DNA of 25,728 nucleotides from Planctomycetia bacterium (GCA_005778045.1 SXKQ01000124.1:1-25728); one strand, 5' to 3'. Numbered from the stretch's first letter, positions 1-8,031 are shown. A program made the numbers and translations. Notes: generated by a model not told the origin, from the letters alone.

Positions 1-1
1 C

Positions 2-565
2 GAGTGGCACAAGGCGGGCACCAAGCTGCGCAAGCAGAACGTGTTCGACGACTTCATCGGCGCGGGCGAGTGGCTCGTCGCGAACCGCTGGACGCGCCCC
101 GACCGGCTCGCGATCAACGGCGGCTCGAACGGCGGCCTGCTCGTCGGAGCCGTGCTCAACCAGCGCCCGGACCTGTTTGGCGCTGCGATTCCCGCGGTCG
201 GCGTGATGGACATGCTGCGCTTCGAGAGCTGGACCATCGGCTGGGCCTGGGCCAGCGACTACGGCTCCGTGAAGAATGCCGACGAGTACCGCGCGCTGCG
301 TGCCTACTCGCCCTACCACAACGCGCAGCCCAGCACGCGCTATCCGGCCGTGATGGTCGTGACCGCGGATCACGACGACCGTGTCGTGCCCGCGCACAGC
401 TTCAAGTACGCCGCTGCGATGCAGCATGCGCAGGCTGGCGAAGCGCCGGTGCTGATCCGCATCGACGTGCGCGCCGGTCACGGCGCCGGCAAGCCGACGG
501 GCAAGCAGATCGAGCAGGCAGCAGACGAGATCGCGTTCCTCTGCCGCGCGCTCGACTGCGACTAG
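2..565 (+). CDS. Prolyl oligopeptidase (S9A family), C-terminal fragment
   Basis: The reading frame is open from the left edge, so only the last 187 residues of a roughly 700-residue enzyme are present. The S9A catalytic triad is visible: the nucleophile Ser in GGSNGG (codon at 125-127), the Asp in the ADHDDRVVP block, and the His in the AGHGAGKP block. The wording of these blocks matches prolyl endopeptidases more closely than dipeptidyl peptidase IV or acylaminoacyl peptidase. These serine peptidases cleave short peptides after proline. Whether this copy is exported cannot be judged because the N-terminus lies outside the window. The TAG stop sits in a CTAG palindrome that is also the stop of the convergent cytochrome gene, so the two coding regions overlap by four bases. 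Confidence 0.93.
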   Translation, partial: EWHKAGTKLRKQNVFDDFIGAGEWLVANRWTRPDRLAINGGSNGGLLVGAVLNQRPDLFGAAIPAVGVMDMLRFESWTIGWAWASDYGSVKNADEYRALRAYSPYHNAQPSTRYPAVMVVTADHDDRVVPAHSFKYAAAMQHAQAGEAPVLIRIDVRAGHGAGKPTGKQIEQAADEIAFLCRALDCD

Positions 566-1812
566 TCATCGCCGTTGGGGTGGCACTGGTAGCACGTCTG
601 CGGCCCGAACACGTAGCCGCCGACGTCGTCGTGCTCCTCGTCCATGTCGCCCTGTCGATGGGCGTGGCAATTCGTGCAGTTGAAGAACGAGAAGTTGCCC
701 GCCTGCGTGTGACACGTCGAGCACGCGATCCCGGAGTGACGTCCCGACTGGATCGGGAAGTCGGGGTGACTCCAGTTGTCTTGGCCCCAGCTGCCCGTGC
801 TGGTGTGGCAGCTCTCGCAGCTGGTGCCAAAGCCCGCCTGCGCGTGGTTGGGGCTTGTGGTCGCGTTGTAGTCGGAGAGGTGGCACGTGACGCAGCTGCC
901 CGTGATGCCGGCGTGCGAGAAGCTCGCCCCCTGCCACGAACCCGCGGAGTGGCACTGGGCGCATGTGGTCGGAAACGTGAACGAGGGCGTGACGTGGTCG
1001 GGATCTGTGGCGGTGTCATAGTCGAGCTGGTGACAGTCGACGCACTGGCTCGGCGTCCCGGCGTACAGATTGCCGGCATGGCAGTCGGAGCAGCTCGCGC
1101 TCGCGTGCGCTCCCGAGAGTGGCCAGAAAGCGTGACTGAAGGCCGCGCCACTCCACGCGATCGGCATGTGGCAGCGCTGGCAATCGCTCGTCCAGCCCTG
1201 CGCGACGTGATCGGGGCTGGTCGCACGCGCGAGGTCCTGCGCGTGGCAGGACTCGCAGCTCGTGTCCGCGCGCGCGAAGTTCCCCACCTGCGCTCCAGGA
1301 TGGCACTGCCAGCAGCCCGCCGCCGCGTGCGCACCGACGAGCGGGAAGCGCGTGCGAGCATGAGTCGCTATCAGCTCCCCCGGACGCCACGTCGCTTGCT
1401 CGTGGCAGCTCTCGCACGAAGGCCCCATCTGTGAGCGATGCGGATCCTCGTGGCAGCCGCCGCAGCCGCGCGCCGCGAACATCTCGACCGGACCGCGGTC
1501 GTTGTGGCAGCGCAGGCACTCGGCCGCGCGGTGCGCCGCCTCCAGCGCGACGCCGGTCTCCTGCTCATGGTCGAATGTGAAGTCGAGCCGTATGCGGTCC
1601 CAGCCCTTCCCCTCGTGACACAGCGAGCAATCCGCGGGAAACTTCTCGTGCGGAATCACCGGTCCGCGACCGTCCCACCAGCCTTGCACGGGCGTTCCCT
1701 GTCGTCCCGTGGTCGCGCAGGCGACGCCGAACGCGAGCAGCAGGCCAAAGAGCGCCACGCTCGAGAGGATCCAGCCGCCGTGCCGCGACTCCGGTCGATG
1801 TCCGTGAGCCAT
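562..1812 (-). CDS. 15-heme exported c-type cytochrome, possible outer-membrane lipoprotein
   Basis: This 416-residue protein carries 15 CxxCH heme-c motifs, from about residue 62 to residue 411. A hydrophobic segment (residues 14-31) ends in GVAC, an imperfect lipobox, so lipid attachment is possible but not certain. One stretch near residues 115-175 (CGGCH, CESCH, CWQCH with DPH and GAH between) is a copy of the triheme module repeated in the cytochrome two genes upstream. The later part repeats a unit with D(L/Y)xxxTxP(D/N)H followed by CxxCH and FSH, seen three times. It is the last gene of the operon. Its ATG lies two bases after the stop of the beta-strand-rich protein gene, with GGAG upstream. 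By position and composition it is the best candidate for the outermost, possibly surface-exposed, electron carrier. That role is inferred. Confidence 0.9.
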   Translation of the reverse strand: MAHGHRPESRHGGWILSSVALFGLLLAFGVACATTGRQGTPVQGWWDGRGPVIPHEKFPADCSLCHEGKGWDRIRLDFTFDHEQETGVALEAAHRAAECLRCHNDRGPVEMFAARGCGGCHEDPHRSQMGPSCESCHEQATWRPGELIATHARTRFPLVGAHAAAGCWQCHPGAQVGNFARADTSCESCHAQDLARATSPDHVAQGWTSDCQRCHMPIAWSGAAFSHAFWPLSGAHASASCSDCHAGNLYAGTPSQCVDCHQLDYDTATDPDHVTPSFTFPTTCAQCHSAGSWQGASFSHAGITGSCVTCHLSDYNATTSPNHAQAGFGTSCESCHTSTGSWGQDNWSHPDFPIQSGRHSGIACSTCHTQAGNFSFFNCTNCHAHRQGDMDEEHDDVGGYVFGPQTCYQCHPNGDD

Positions 1813-1814
1813 GC

Positions 1815-3428
1815 CTAGAGTCTCCTCTGCAGCCAGACGCCGACGCTCGTCGCGTCCTGTTCGTCGCCGAAATACACATCCGCGCGCAGGGCGCAGGACC
1901 AGTCCGCCCCGAGAGCGAAGTCCCAGTTGGTACGCACGTTCTGCTGCAGCAGCGACTCGAACGGGCCCGTCACGCTGTCGATCTCGTTGCGCGCGAGCTC
2001 ATAAGCCAACGAGAGCGAGCCTGCATCCGTCCAGCGGCTCGCTCCGAGCCGCAGGCCGATCACCGTGGTCGTCTTGCCGTCCATGCCGAACAGCGAGCCC
2101 CAGACCTCGCCGCGCTCCCACAGCCAGTTCCGTCGCGCCGCGCGCACTTCGCCACCGAGGCCCGAGTGATCCTGGTCGCTCCACGGGTCGATTCGAGCGG
2201 AGAGACGCATGTCCTCGGACACGTCGCGCCAGCCCGAAATGTTGAGCCGGCGAACTTCTCCGTCGCGAATCGTCGTCGTGGTGGTGGGAGGCAGCTCGTC
2301 CCGCAGCAGGAAAGGCCAGCGCACCTGCGACACGGCCGTCGACATGCCCCACTCGCCTGCGACGTTGTAGCGCGCGTTGAGATGCAGCTCGGTGAGCTCG
2401 AACCCTTCGCTCTTGAGCGTGTCCTCGGCCGTGTAGAGGTCGATCCACGCCGAGCCAGCGAGCCACCAGCGCTCGCTCGGGCGCCATGCGAAGTCCGTGA
2501 GCGCGACGTCGCGATCCTCGCGCCCCTCGTGCCACGTCTTCTGTAGCGCGCCGCCCAGCGAGAACTCGCCGTCCTGCCCGCCGACATGCCGATAGAACAC
2601 GCTCGCCTGCACGTCGTCGCCCGTGTCGAGGCTCGCGTTCCACGCGGGGAATAGACCCGCGCTCGCGCCGAAGCGATCTCCGCCCTCCGTGCGTACCACG
2701 TACTCTCCCCCGTCGATTACGCCGAGCTGTGGAAGCTCCGAATGCAGGAAGCGACCGAACTCCATACGACGCGGGTTCTCGCGCCAGTCGCCGAGACGCC
2801 ACGAGGCGCGATCGACACGCAGCCGGTCGAGCGTCTCGTCGCCCTGTCCGCCGTCGCTGGAGCGGTGGAAGTACTCGCCGTCGAAGCGCACCACATCCCC
2901 GCGTCCCGTCGCATTCTCCCACTCGCCGTCGAAGCCCGTGCGCGCGAGCAGGTACTCGCGCCCGTCGCCCTGACCATCGAAGGTGCCGTCGAATCCGGTG
3001 TACCAGCGACCACGGAAGCGCGAATCGCGCTCGGCCGGCGTGGGCGCGCGCGTCGGAGCGAGCAGCGGTGCGGAAGGATCCCACGTCTCCTTCGGATGCG
3101 CCCAGGTCGGCGAGTCGCCTTGACCGCGCTCGCGCGGGATGCGCACCTCGACCTGCTCTCCGGCGGAGACGACGGCATCGGGCACCTGCACATCGCAACG
3201 CGCCGTCTGCCGCGACACCGAGCGCACGATGAACTCGACAGTCTGCCCTCCGGCCGCGAACACGCGGCCGCGATCTCCGGGTTCGAGTCCGCCATCAGAG
3301 CCCTCGTCGATGTAGAGACTGGAGCCCGATACGGCCGTGACGCGCGCCTCGACCCGTCGCGAGTCGGACTCTTGAGCCGCCGCGAGGGAGCAGGCGAGCG
3401 GCAGGAACAGCGCGCGCGAGAGCCTCAC
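1815..3428 (-). CDS. Probable outer-membrane beta-barrel protein of a porin-cytochrome conduit
   Basis: Translation most likely starts at a GTG (3426-3428) overlapping the TGA of the upstream cytochrome gene, giving 537 residues. This start gives a clean signal peptide (MRLSRALFLPLACSLAAAQ); the longer open frame upstream is a shadow of the cytochrome gene. Residues about 22-98 form a small Gly/Val-rich beta domain (EARVTAVSG ... GLEPGDRGRVF), resembling the short beta domains of some envelope proteins. After a Pro-rich linker, from about residue 140 the chain has alternating aromatic and polar residues with many short Gly/Asp turns, typical of an outer-membrane barrel. It lacks the usual terminal Phe and the N-terminal CxxC of MtrB. 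Lying between two multiheme cytochrome genes, it probably forms the sleeve through which they exchange electrons. The barrel call rests on composition only. Confidence 0.72.
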   Translation of the reverse strand: MRLSRALFLPLACSLAAAQESDSRRVEARVTAVSGSSLYIDEGSDGGLEPGDRGRVFAAGGQTVEFIVRSVSRQTARCDVQVPDAVVSAGEQVEVRIPRERGQGDSPTWAHPKETWDPSAPLLAPTRAPTPAERDSRFRGRWYTGFDGTFDGQGDGREYLLARTGFDGEWENATGRGDVVRFDGEYFHRSSDGGQGDETLDRLRVDRASWRLGDWRENPRRMEFGRFLHSELPQLGVIDGGEYVVRTEGGDRFGASAGLFPAWNASLDTGDDVQASVFYRHVGGQDGEFSLGGALQKTWHEGREDRDVALTDFAWRPSERWWLAGSAWIDLYTAEDTLKSEGFELTELHLNARYNVAGEWGMSTAVSQVRWPFLLRDELPPTTTTTIRDGEVRRLNISGWRDVSEDMRLSARIDPWSDQDHSGLGGEVRAARRNWLWERGEVWGSLFGMDGKTTTVIGLRLGASRWTDAGSLSLAYELARNEIDSVTGPFESLLQQNVRTNWDFALGADWSCALRADVYFGDEQDATSVGVWLQRRL

Positions 3429-5770
3429 CCCTTTCCCTTCTCGAAGCCGTGGCACTCCACGCAGGTCGTGCCCAGAGGCTTGTATCGAACTGCGGTGCCG
3501 CCGTTGACGAGCGGCCACGGCCTGTGACACGTCGCGCAGGCAAGCTGGACGTGGTTCTGATCGAGCGGAAAGCGCGAGTCGCGCGCATGGTCGAAGCGCA
3601 GCTCGCCCCAGCCCTCGGACGAGGCGTGGCACTCCTCGCACGAGCGCGACGCGAACTGGCCGATGTGCGGATCGCTGTGGCAATCGGAGCAGCGCGAGCC
3701 GCTCGCGCGTCCAAACGCGCGGTCACTCGCATCCCGCGGGCCGGGCACGTGGCACGCCTCGCAGGCCGAGGCCGCGTGCCGTCCCTCGAGCGCGAATCCG
3801 GTCCACATACCATGGTCGAATTCCGCGCGGGGCACTTCGTGGAAGCGCTCGACTCCATGGCAGCGCGCACAGCCGACCTCCCCTGCGACACGCTCGGGGC
3901 GGCCGGGAGCGTCGAACATTCCAGCGTGGACATCGACGTGGCACGCAGCGCACGCGCGGGAGTCGGAGCCAACGAGTGCCGGACGCACCTCACCCAAAGT
4001 GCGCGTCGAAGCCAGCTGGGCAGCGCGCGGATTCACGAGCGGAGCCGGCTCGGAGTGGCACGCCGCACACTCGGCCCGCGCGTGGGCTCCCGTGAGCGCG
4101 AGGCCGGTCCACAGCGAGTGATCGAATGGCAGCGCGAGCGGCTTGAAGCGCTGCGCGTCGTGGCAGCGCTCGCACGAGCCGCGCTCGCCGGCTTTGGTCG
4201 GCGAGGACGAGCCATCGAAGACGCCCGCATGAACATCGACATGGCACGTGGAACACTCGTCCGGCGGGACGCCGAAGATTCTCGCCACGCGGCCGAAGCG
4301 CCGACCGAGCGCGTCCTCGACTGGCGTGCGAACGTGACAGCGTTCGCACTCAGCGTGCAGGTGGGCACCGTCGAGCGTGAAGGCGGCGCGCACAGCATGC
4401 GTCGAGGCGTCGAAGTGGTGCTCCGCCTCGAATGCGCTCGTCGCATGGCACTCCTGACAGTCTTGCGTGCCACCCGGAACAGCCGCGTAGAACGCCTCAC
4501 CGTGCACATCCTCGTGGCAATCCGCGCAGCGCGCAGACGTGCCGCGGAACGTGCGTGGACGCTCGCCGTCGCGCTGGTGACACTGGTCGCACTGGACGCG
4601 CATGTGCGAACCTTCGAGCGGAAACGCGGTCTGCCCATGGCGCGCGAGATCGAACGAATGCGGCTCGAAGCCCGGCATGCCGTGACACGAGACGCAGGCC
4701 TGCGGAGTCCCGCTGGCATCCACAAACTGACCGCCGTGGGGATCGGCGTGGCAGGCCCCACAGTCGTTTGCCTTGCGGCCCGGGAAGCGCGACGCGAAGG
4801 CGGCTTCGGTTGCGTAGCCCGAGTGGCACTGCTCGCATCCGACCTTGTCGTGAGGCCGCTCGAGAACGACGCCGCTGGCAGCGTGCAGCTCGCGCGGGAA
4901 CTCCGCTCCCGGAACGTCCCAGCCCGCACGCGTCGTGGGATGACACTGCGCGCAGCTCGCGCCGACCGTTCGCTCGACGCTCGCAGCCAGCGCCTGCAAG
5001 AAGCTCGACGTGTGCGGCGAAGCATGGCAGTCCGCGCAGGTACGCTCGGGAGGACGGGGTCCGCGACCACCGACGGACTCCACCGAGTGCACGGTGTCCT
5101 TCTCGTGGCAGTCCGCGCACGCTTTCCCGGCGTGCACGCCGAAAAGCGCAAAGCGCTCGGTGTGCACGAAGCCGCCGAGCTCCGCGAACGGCCGCTCCTG
5201 ACCGTGGCAGGCATCGCACGACTGCGCGAAGCGACCGTCGTGTGGGTCCTCGTGACAGCTGTCGCAGCGCTGTGAGAGTCCAAGAAAACGCGCCGCGCCG
5301 CTCGCGAGCACGTCGACGTCGGCATTCACGTGGCAGGCCTTGCAGTCGAGCCGCGCATGGGCCCCGACCAGCCCGAACGCCACGAAATCGTGCTGGAACT
5401 GCGCGCGGTCGACCACGCCCGCCAGCGCGAACACGCGCGCGTCGACGGGCTTGAGCGAGTCGCCGTGGTGCTCGACGTGGCACTTGCCGCAGCGCGCCAA
5501 CTCGTCCGGCGCAAGGTGGCCGTGGAAGCCAGCCCTCGACCGCAGCTGGCTCGCGACCGCTTCATGACATTCACCGCACGCCGCGGCCATCTCCGTCAAA
5601 CTCTCGCCATGGCACAGCTCGCAGCTCCCGCTCTCGACGAGCTCGGGCACGCGCGCGTGGACGGACGTCAACGGGCCCGGAGAGGTCGCGTCGGACTCAT
5701 GCAGGACGATCGCCAGAACGATCGACAGCGAGAGCAGTGCGAGCGCGTTGCGCGGCTGGAGCAACTTCAT
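3425..5770 (-). CDS. 26-heme exported c-type cytochrome built from seven triheme repeats
   Basis: The ATG at 5768-5770 overlaps the stop of the upstream oxidoreductase gene (ATGA), giving 781 residues. A longer in-frame start exists but would precede the signal sequence. Residues 9-23 form a hydrophobic export segment that may be cleaved or may anchor the protein. I count 26 CxxCH motifs between residues 50 and 774. The first four stand alone, then a module repeats seven times: CxxCH-x-(D/S)xHxGxF, a second CxxCH, an FDH-x(n)-FxLxGxH block, and a third CxxCH. One CxxCH closes the protein. The extra conserved His residues could be distal heme ligands. The linear repeats suggest a long periplasmic wire taking electrons from the membrane oxidoreductase to the outer membrane. 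The next gene overlaps its stop by GTGA. Confidence 0.92.
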   Translation of the reverse strand: MKLLQPRNALALLSLSIVLAIVLHESDATSPGPLTSVHARVPELVESGSCELCHGESLTEMAAACGECHEAVASQLRSRAGFHGHLAPDELARCGKCHVEHHGDSLKPVDARVFALAGVVDRAQFQHDFVAFGLVGAHARLDCKACHVNADVDVLASGAARFLGLSQRCDSCHEDPHDGRFAQSCDACHGQERPFAELGGFVHTERFALFGVHAGKACADCHEKDTVHSVESVGGRGPRPPERTCADCHASPHTSSFLQALAASVERTVGASCAQCHPTTRAGWDVPGAEFPRELHAASGVVLERPHDKVGCEQCHSGYATEAAFASRFPGRKANDCGACHADPHGGQFVDASGTPQACVSCHGMPGFEPHSFDLARHGQTAFPLEGSHMRVQCDQCHQRDGERPRTFRGTSARCADCHEDVHGEAFYAAVPGGTQDCQECHATSAFEAEHHFDASTHAVRAAFTLDGAHLHAECERCHVRTPVEDALGRRFGRVARIFGVPPDECSTCHVDVHAGVFDGSSSPTKAGERGSCERCHDAQRFKPLALPFDHSLWTGLALTGAHARAECAACHSEPAPLVNPRAAQLASTRTLGEVRPALVGSDSRACAACHVDVHAGMFDAPGRPERVAGEVGCARCHGVERFHEVPRAEFDHGMWTGFALEGRHAASACEACHVPGPRDASDRAFGRASGSRCSDCHSDPHIGQFASRSCEECHASSEGWGELRFDHARDSRFPLDQNHVQLACATCHRPWPLVNGGTAVRYKPLGTTCVECHGFEKGKG

Positions 5771-7983
5771 GGGAAGAGCTCCCCGAACGATGCGTAGCGC
5801 AGCGCAGCGACGATGTGAAGCACGACGATGAGCACCATGTAGAGCGCAACCCAGCGGTGAAGGTAGCGCCACGAGCCCATCAGCGCCCGCAGGTCCTCGA
5901 AGTGCGCCGCAGCCAGCGAGGCCCGGTGCGCGCGCCGCGCGAGCTCGAGCGTCTCGCGTAGCTGCACGTCCGGAATGCCCTCGGCGCGGCCGCTGGACGC
6001 AAGCTCGGTAAGCGCACGGCGCAAATTACGCTGGCTGGTGAACAGCGCGCGCAGGCGTCGCGGCAACGAGCCGCGCCAGTGCCCGGCCGCGACGAGATCC
6101 TGAACGCGAATCCGCACGCGCTCACCGAAGCTGCGGTTCTCGCGGTCCCAGTCCCCTGCAAGCTGCGCGAGGCGCGTCTGAACTTCCTCGAGTTCCAGTT
6201 CACGGCCGTTCGCGGCGCGCGGAACGAAGGCGTACAAGTAGCGACCGATCGCGCCCGTGACGACGAGTACCGCCAGCGCCGCGAGCGCATGCCCACCGAC
6301 CGTGGCGCGCGGGGCCATGCCGGCATGGACGAGCGCGAACAGCAGCCCGAGGACGCCCGTGACGACATGCGAGGTCATCCAGCGCTGTAGGGTGAAGAAG
6401 CGGACGCCGAGGTACTCGCCGCGCCGCAGCAGGTAGGCAAGGTTGACGAGGATCAGAGCCGTGGCGACGAGACCGCAGAGCAACCCGGCGCCCGAGACGG
6501 GTCGCAGCCACTCGTGATGCTCCGACGCGGCGCGCTCGTGCAGCTCGAGCCCGTAGTAGCCGCGCTGCCAGAGGACCCAGCCGAGCACGGCCAGCGCGCA
6601 CGCCAGCGCGACCACGAGCGCCTGCGCAAGGCCAGTCCCGCTCTCGGCCAGCGGCTCGACCTTGGCACGCAGGGCCGGATCGAAGGAGACTCCACTCCGC
6701 TCCAGCAGGCCGAACGGCGGCTTGCCTCCGGCGAGCACGAAAACTTCGTCGTTCTCGAGCCGCACGGCACGACTCCCGCCCGTCCCCACCAGCTTGAGGT
6801 CGACGTGGGTCTCGTCGATGCGCTCGACCTCGCTCGACAGCAGCACCTCGAGGCGACCGTCGGCGCGCGCCTGCACGAGACTGGCCTCGTTGCGCGCCTT
6901 GATGCGGAAGAAGCCTTCGCGTCGGTACGAGAGCGTCACCCGATTGCCGGGCTGCTCCGCAAGACCGAGCGCGGCCTCGATCGCGCTGTCGCCACCGCCG
7001 ACCACGAGGATGCGACGCTCGCGGTAGGAATGGGCATCGAGCAGCGAGTACGCGACCTTGGGCAGTTCCTCCCCAGGCACCCCGAGCCGGTTCGGCGTGC
7101 CGCGACGCCCAAGAGCGAGGCACACGTGTCGCGCCCGCAGCTCGCCGCGCGACGTGCGCACCGTGAACACGCCATCTGCTCCGTGCGAGACCTGCTCGAA
7201 CTCGAGCCCGGTGCGGATCGGCAGGTCCATCGCCGACGCGACCTCGCGCCACAGGTCGATCAGCTCCTCCTTCGTGTAGATCTCGCGGCCGAGCATCCCG
7301 AAGCCCGGCAGTTCGACAGGCTGAGTCATCACGAGCTTGCGGCGCGGGTATTTGGCCACGGTGCCGCCGAGCTCTTCCTGCTCGACGACCACGAAGTCGA
7401 GTCTCCCAAGACGAGCCTGCAGCGCGCAGGCGAGCCCCGCGGGTCCGGCGCCGACCACGACCAGCTCGAGCACCCCGGCGGCACGGCTCGGAAGGTTGCG
7501 AGCGCGACGCGTCACCTCCGTTCCCACCGCGGTGCCGTGAGCGATCGCCGTGCGCACGAGCGCGTAGCCGGTGACTTCGCCCGCGAGGAACAGGCCCGGC
7601 TGCGTCGCGCTCTCGAGCGTGTCCGTCAACGCCGGGATGTCCTTGCGCTCGTTCAGATCTCCGAGCGTGAGAGCGATCGCTCCGACAGGACACTCCACGG
7701 CGCAACGACCATGCCCCACGCAACGCGCACCGTGGACCACGAGCGCCTGCCCGTGCACGATCTCGAGCACGCCGTCCTCCGGACAGGCCTCGACGCAGAT
7801 GCCGCAGCCGATGCAGCGCGACAAGTCGACGTGCGGAAACTGCAGGCGCGCCTTGTCGCTGCCGCGGGCGCGCGCGATCCCGCGTTCCTCCACCGCACGC
7901 GACATCGCAATGAGCTCCCGCCGCCGCGCCAACACGGCGAGCGCAAGGACCACGACGACCGCGTACAAGAGCGCCCAGCTCAC
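5767..7983 (-). CDS. Membrane-bound Fe-S/FAD/NAD(P) oxidoreductase with diheme cytochrome b-like domain
   Basis: This 738-residue protein has an N-terminal membrane helix (residues 3-19), then a ferredoxin-like domain with C57xxC60xxC63xxxC67P and a second motif C88xxH91xxC94xxxC98P in which His replaces a usual cysteine. A flavoprotein disulfide-reductase-type fold follows, with an FAD motif GAGPAG (178-183) and an NAD(P) motif GGGDSA (329-334). The redox CxxC of thioredoxin reductase is absent. Residues 452-583 hold about four membrane helices, and a last helix lies near 709-728. Two His pairs spaced by 14 (H539/H553 and H709/H723) fit two bis-His b hemes. The probable job is moving electrons between NAD(P)H (and/or ferredoxin) and periplasmic cytochromes. 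The GTG start has no good Shine-Dalgarno and follows a short leader ORF. The direction of electron flow is unknown. Confidence 0.85.
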   Translation of the reverse strand: MSWALLYAVVVVLALAVLARRRELIAMSRAVEERGIARARGSDKARLQFPHVDLSRCIGCGICVEACPEDGVLEIVHGQALVVHGARCVGHGRCAVECPVGAIALTLGDLNERKDIPALTDTLESATQPGLFLAGEVTGYALVRTAIAHGTAVGTEVTRRARNLPSRAAGVLELVVVGAGPAGLACALQARLGRLDFVVVEQEELGGTVAKYPRRKLVMTQPVELPGFGMLGREIYTKEELIDLWREVASAMDLPIRTGLEFEQVSHGADGVFTVRTSRGELRARHVCLALGRRGTPNRLGVPGEELPKVAYSLLDAHSYRERRILVVGGGDSAIEAALGLAEQPGNRVTLSYRREGFFRIKARNEASLVQARADGRLEVLLSSEVERIDETHVDLKLVGTGGSRAVRLENDEVFVLAGGKPPFGLLERSGVSFDPALRAKVEPLAESGTGLAQALVVALACALAVLGWVLWQRGYYGLELHERAASEHHEWLRPVSGAGLLCGLVATALILVNLAYLLRRGEYLGVRFFTLQRWMTSHVVTGVLGLLFALVHAGMAPRATVGGHALAALAVLVVTGAIGRYLYAFVPRAANGRELELEEVQTRLAQLAGDWDRENRSFGERVRIRVQDLVAAGHWRGSLPRRLRALFTSQRNLRRALTELASSGRAEGIPDVQLRETLELARRAHRASLAAAHFEDLRALMGSWRYLHRWVALYMVLIVVLHIVAALRYASFGELFP

Positions 7984-7992
7984 GTGTGAAAG

Positions 7993-8031
7993 CTACTGAA
8001 GGGACGAGCACGAGTCTCGCGCTCGCCGCAT
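7993..8031 (-). CDS. Possible 12-codon leader ORF upstream of the electron-transfer operon
   Basis: An ATG at 8029-8031 is preceded by a strong purine Shine-Dalgarno (GGAGGAAAGGAAA, 8038-8050) at good spacing. It encodes MRRARDSCSSLQ and stops at a TAG (7993-7995), nine bases before the GTG of the oxidoreductase gene and in the same frame. The oxidoreductase GTG has no comparable ribosome site. The short ORF may therefore recruit ribosomes that reinitiate at the GTG, or act as a regulatory leader. Alternatively the TAG is a sequencing or mutational change in a longer gene start. No family similarity can be claimed for so short a peptide. Confidence 0.4.
   Translation of the reverse strand: MRRARDSCSSLQ
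8005..8025 (-). promoter_or_regulatory. Hairpin in the 5' region of the electron-transfer operon
   Basis: An inverted repeat centred on 8015 can form a stem in the minus-strand RNA. Arms 8005-8011 and 8019-8025 pair over seven positions, including one G-U pair, with a seven-base loop that could itself close further. It lies entirely within the short leader ORF and ends about 20 bases before the GTG start. It is not followed by a U-tract, so it does not look like a normal intrinsic terminator for the glycosyltransferase gene upstream. A role in attenuation or translational control is inferred. Confidence 0.4.

Noticed and set aside
4..1434. Long plus-strand open frame of 476 codons across the peptidase end and the cytochrome gene
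   Set aside because: It is Arg/Ala-rich, has no family features and lies antisense to the 15-heme cytochrome with its clear CxxCH motifs; it is a GC-driven shadow.
3449..5275. 608-codon plus-strand frame
   Set aside because: Antisense to the 26-heme cytochrome, whose repeats are unmistakable; composition is low-complexity Arg/Ala.
6514..7989. 491-codon plus-strand frame
   Set aside because: Antisense to the oxidoreductase with clear FAD, NAD(P) and Fe-S motifs.
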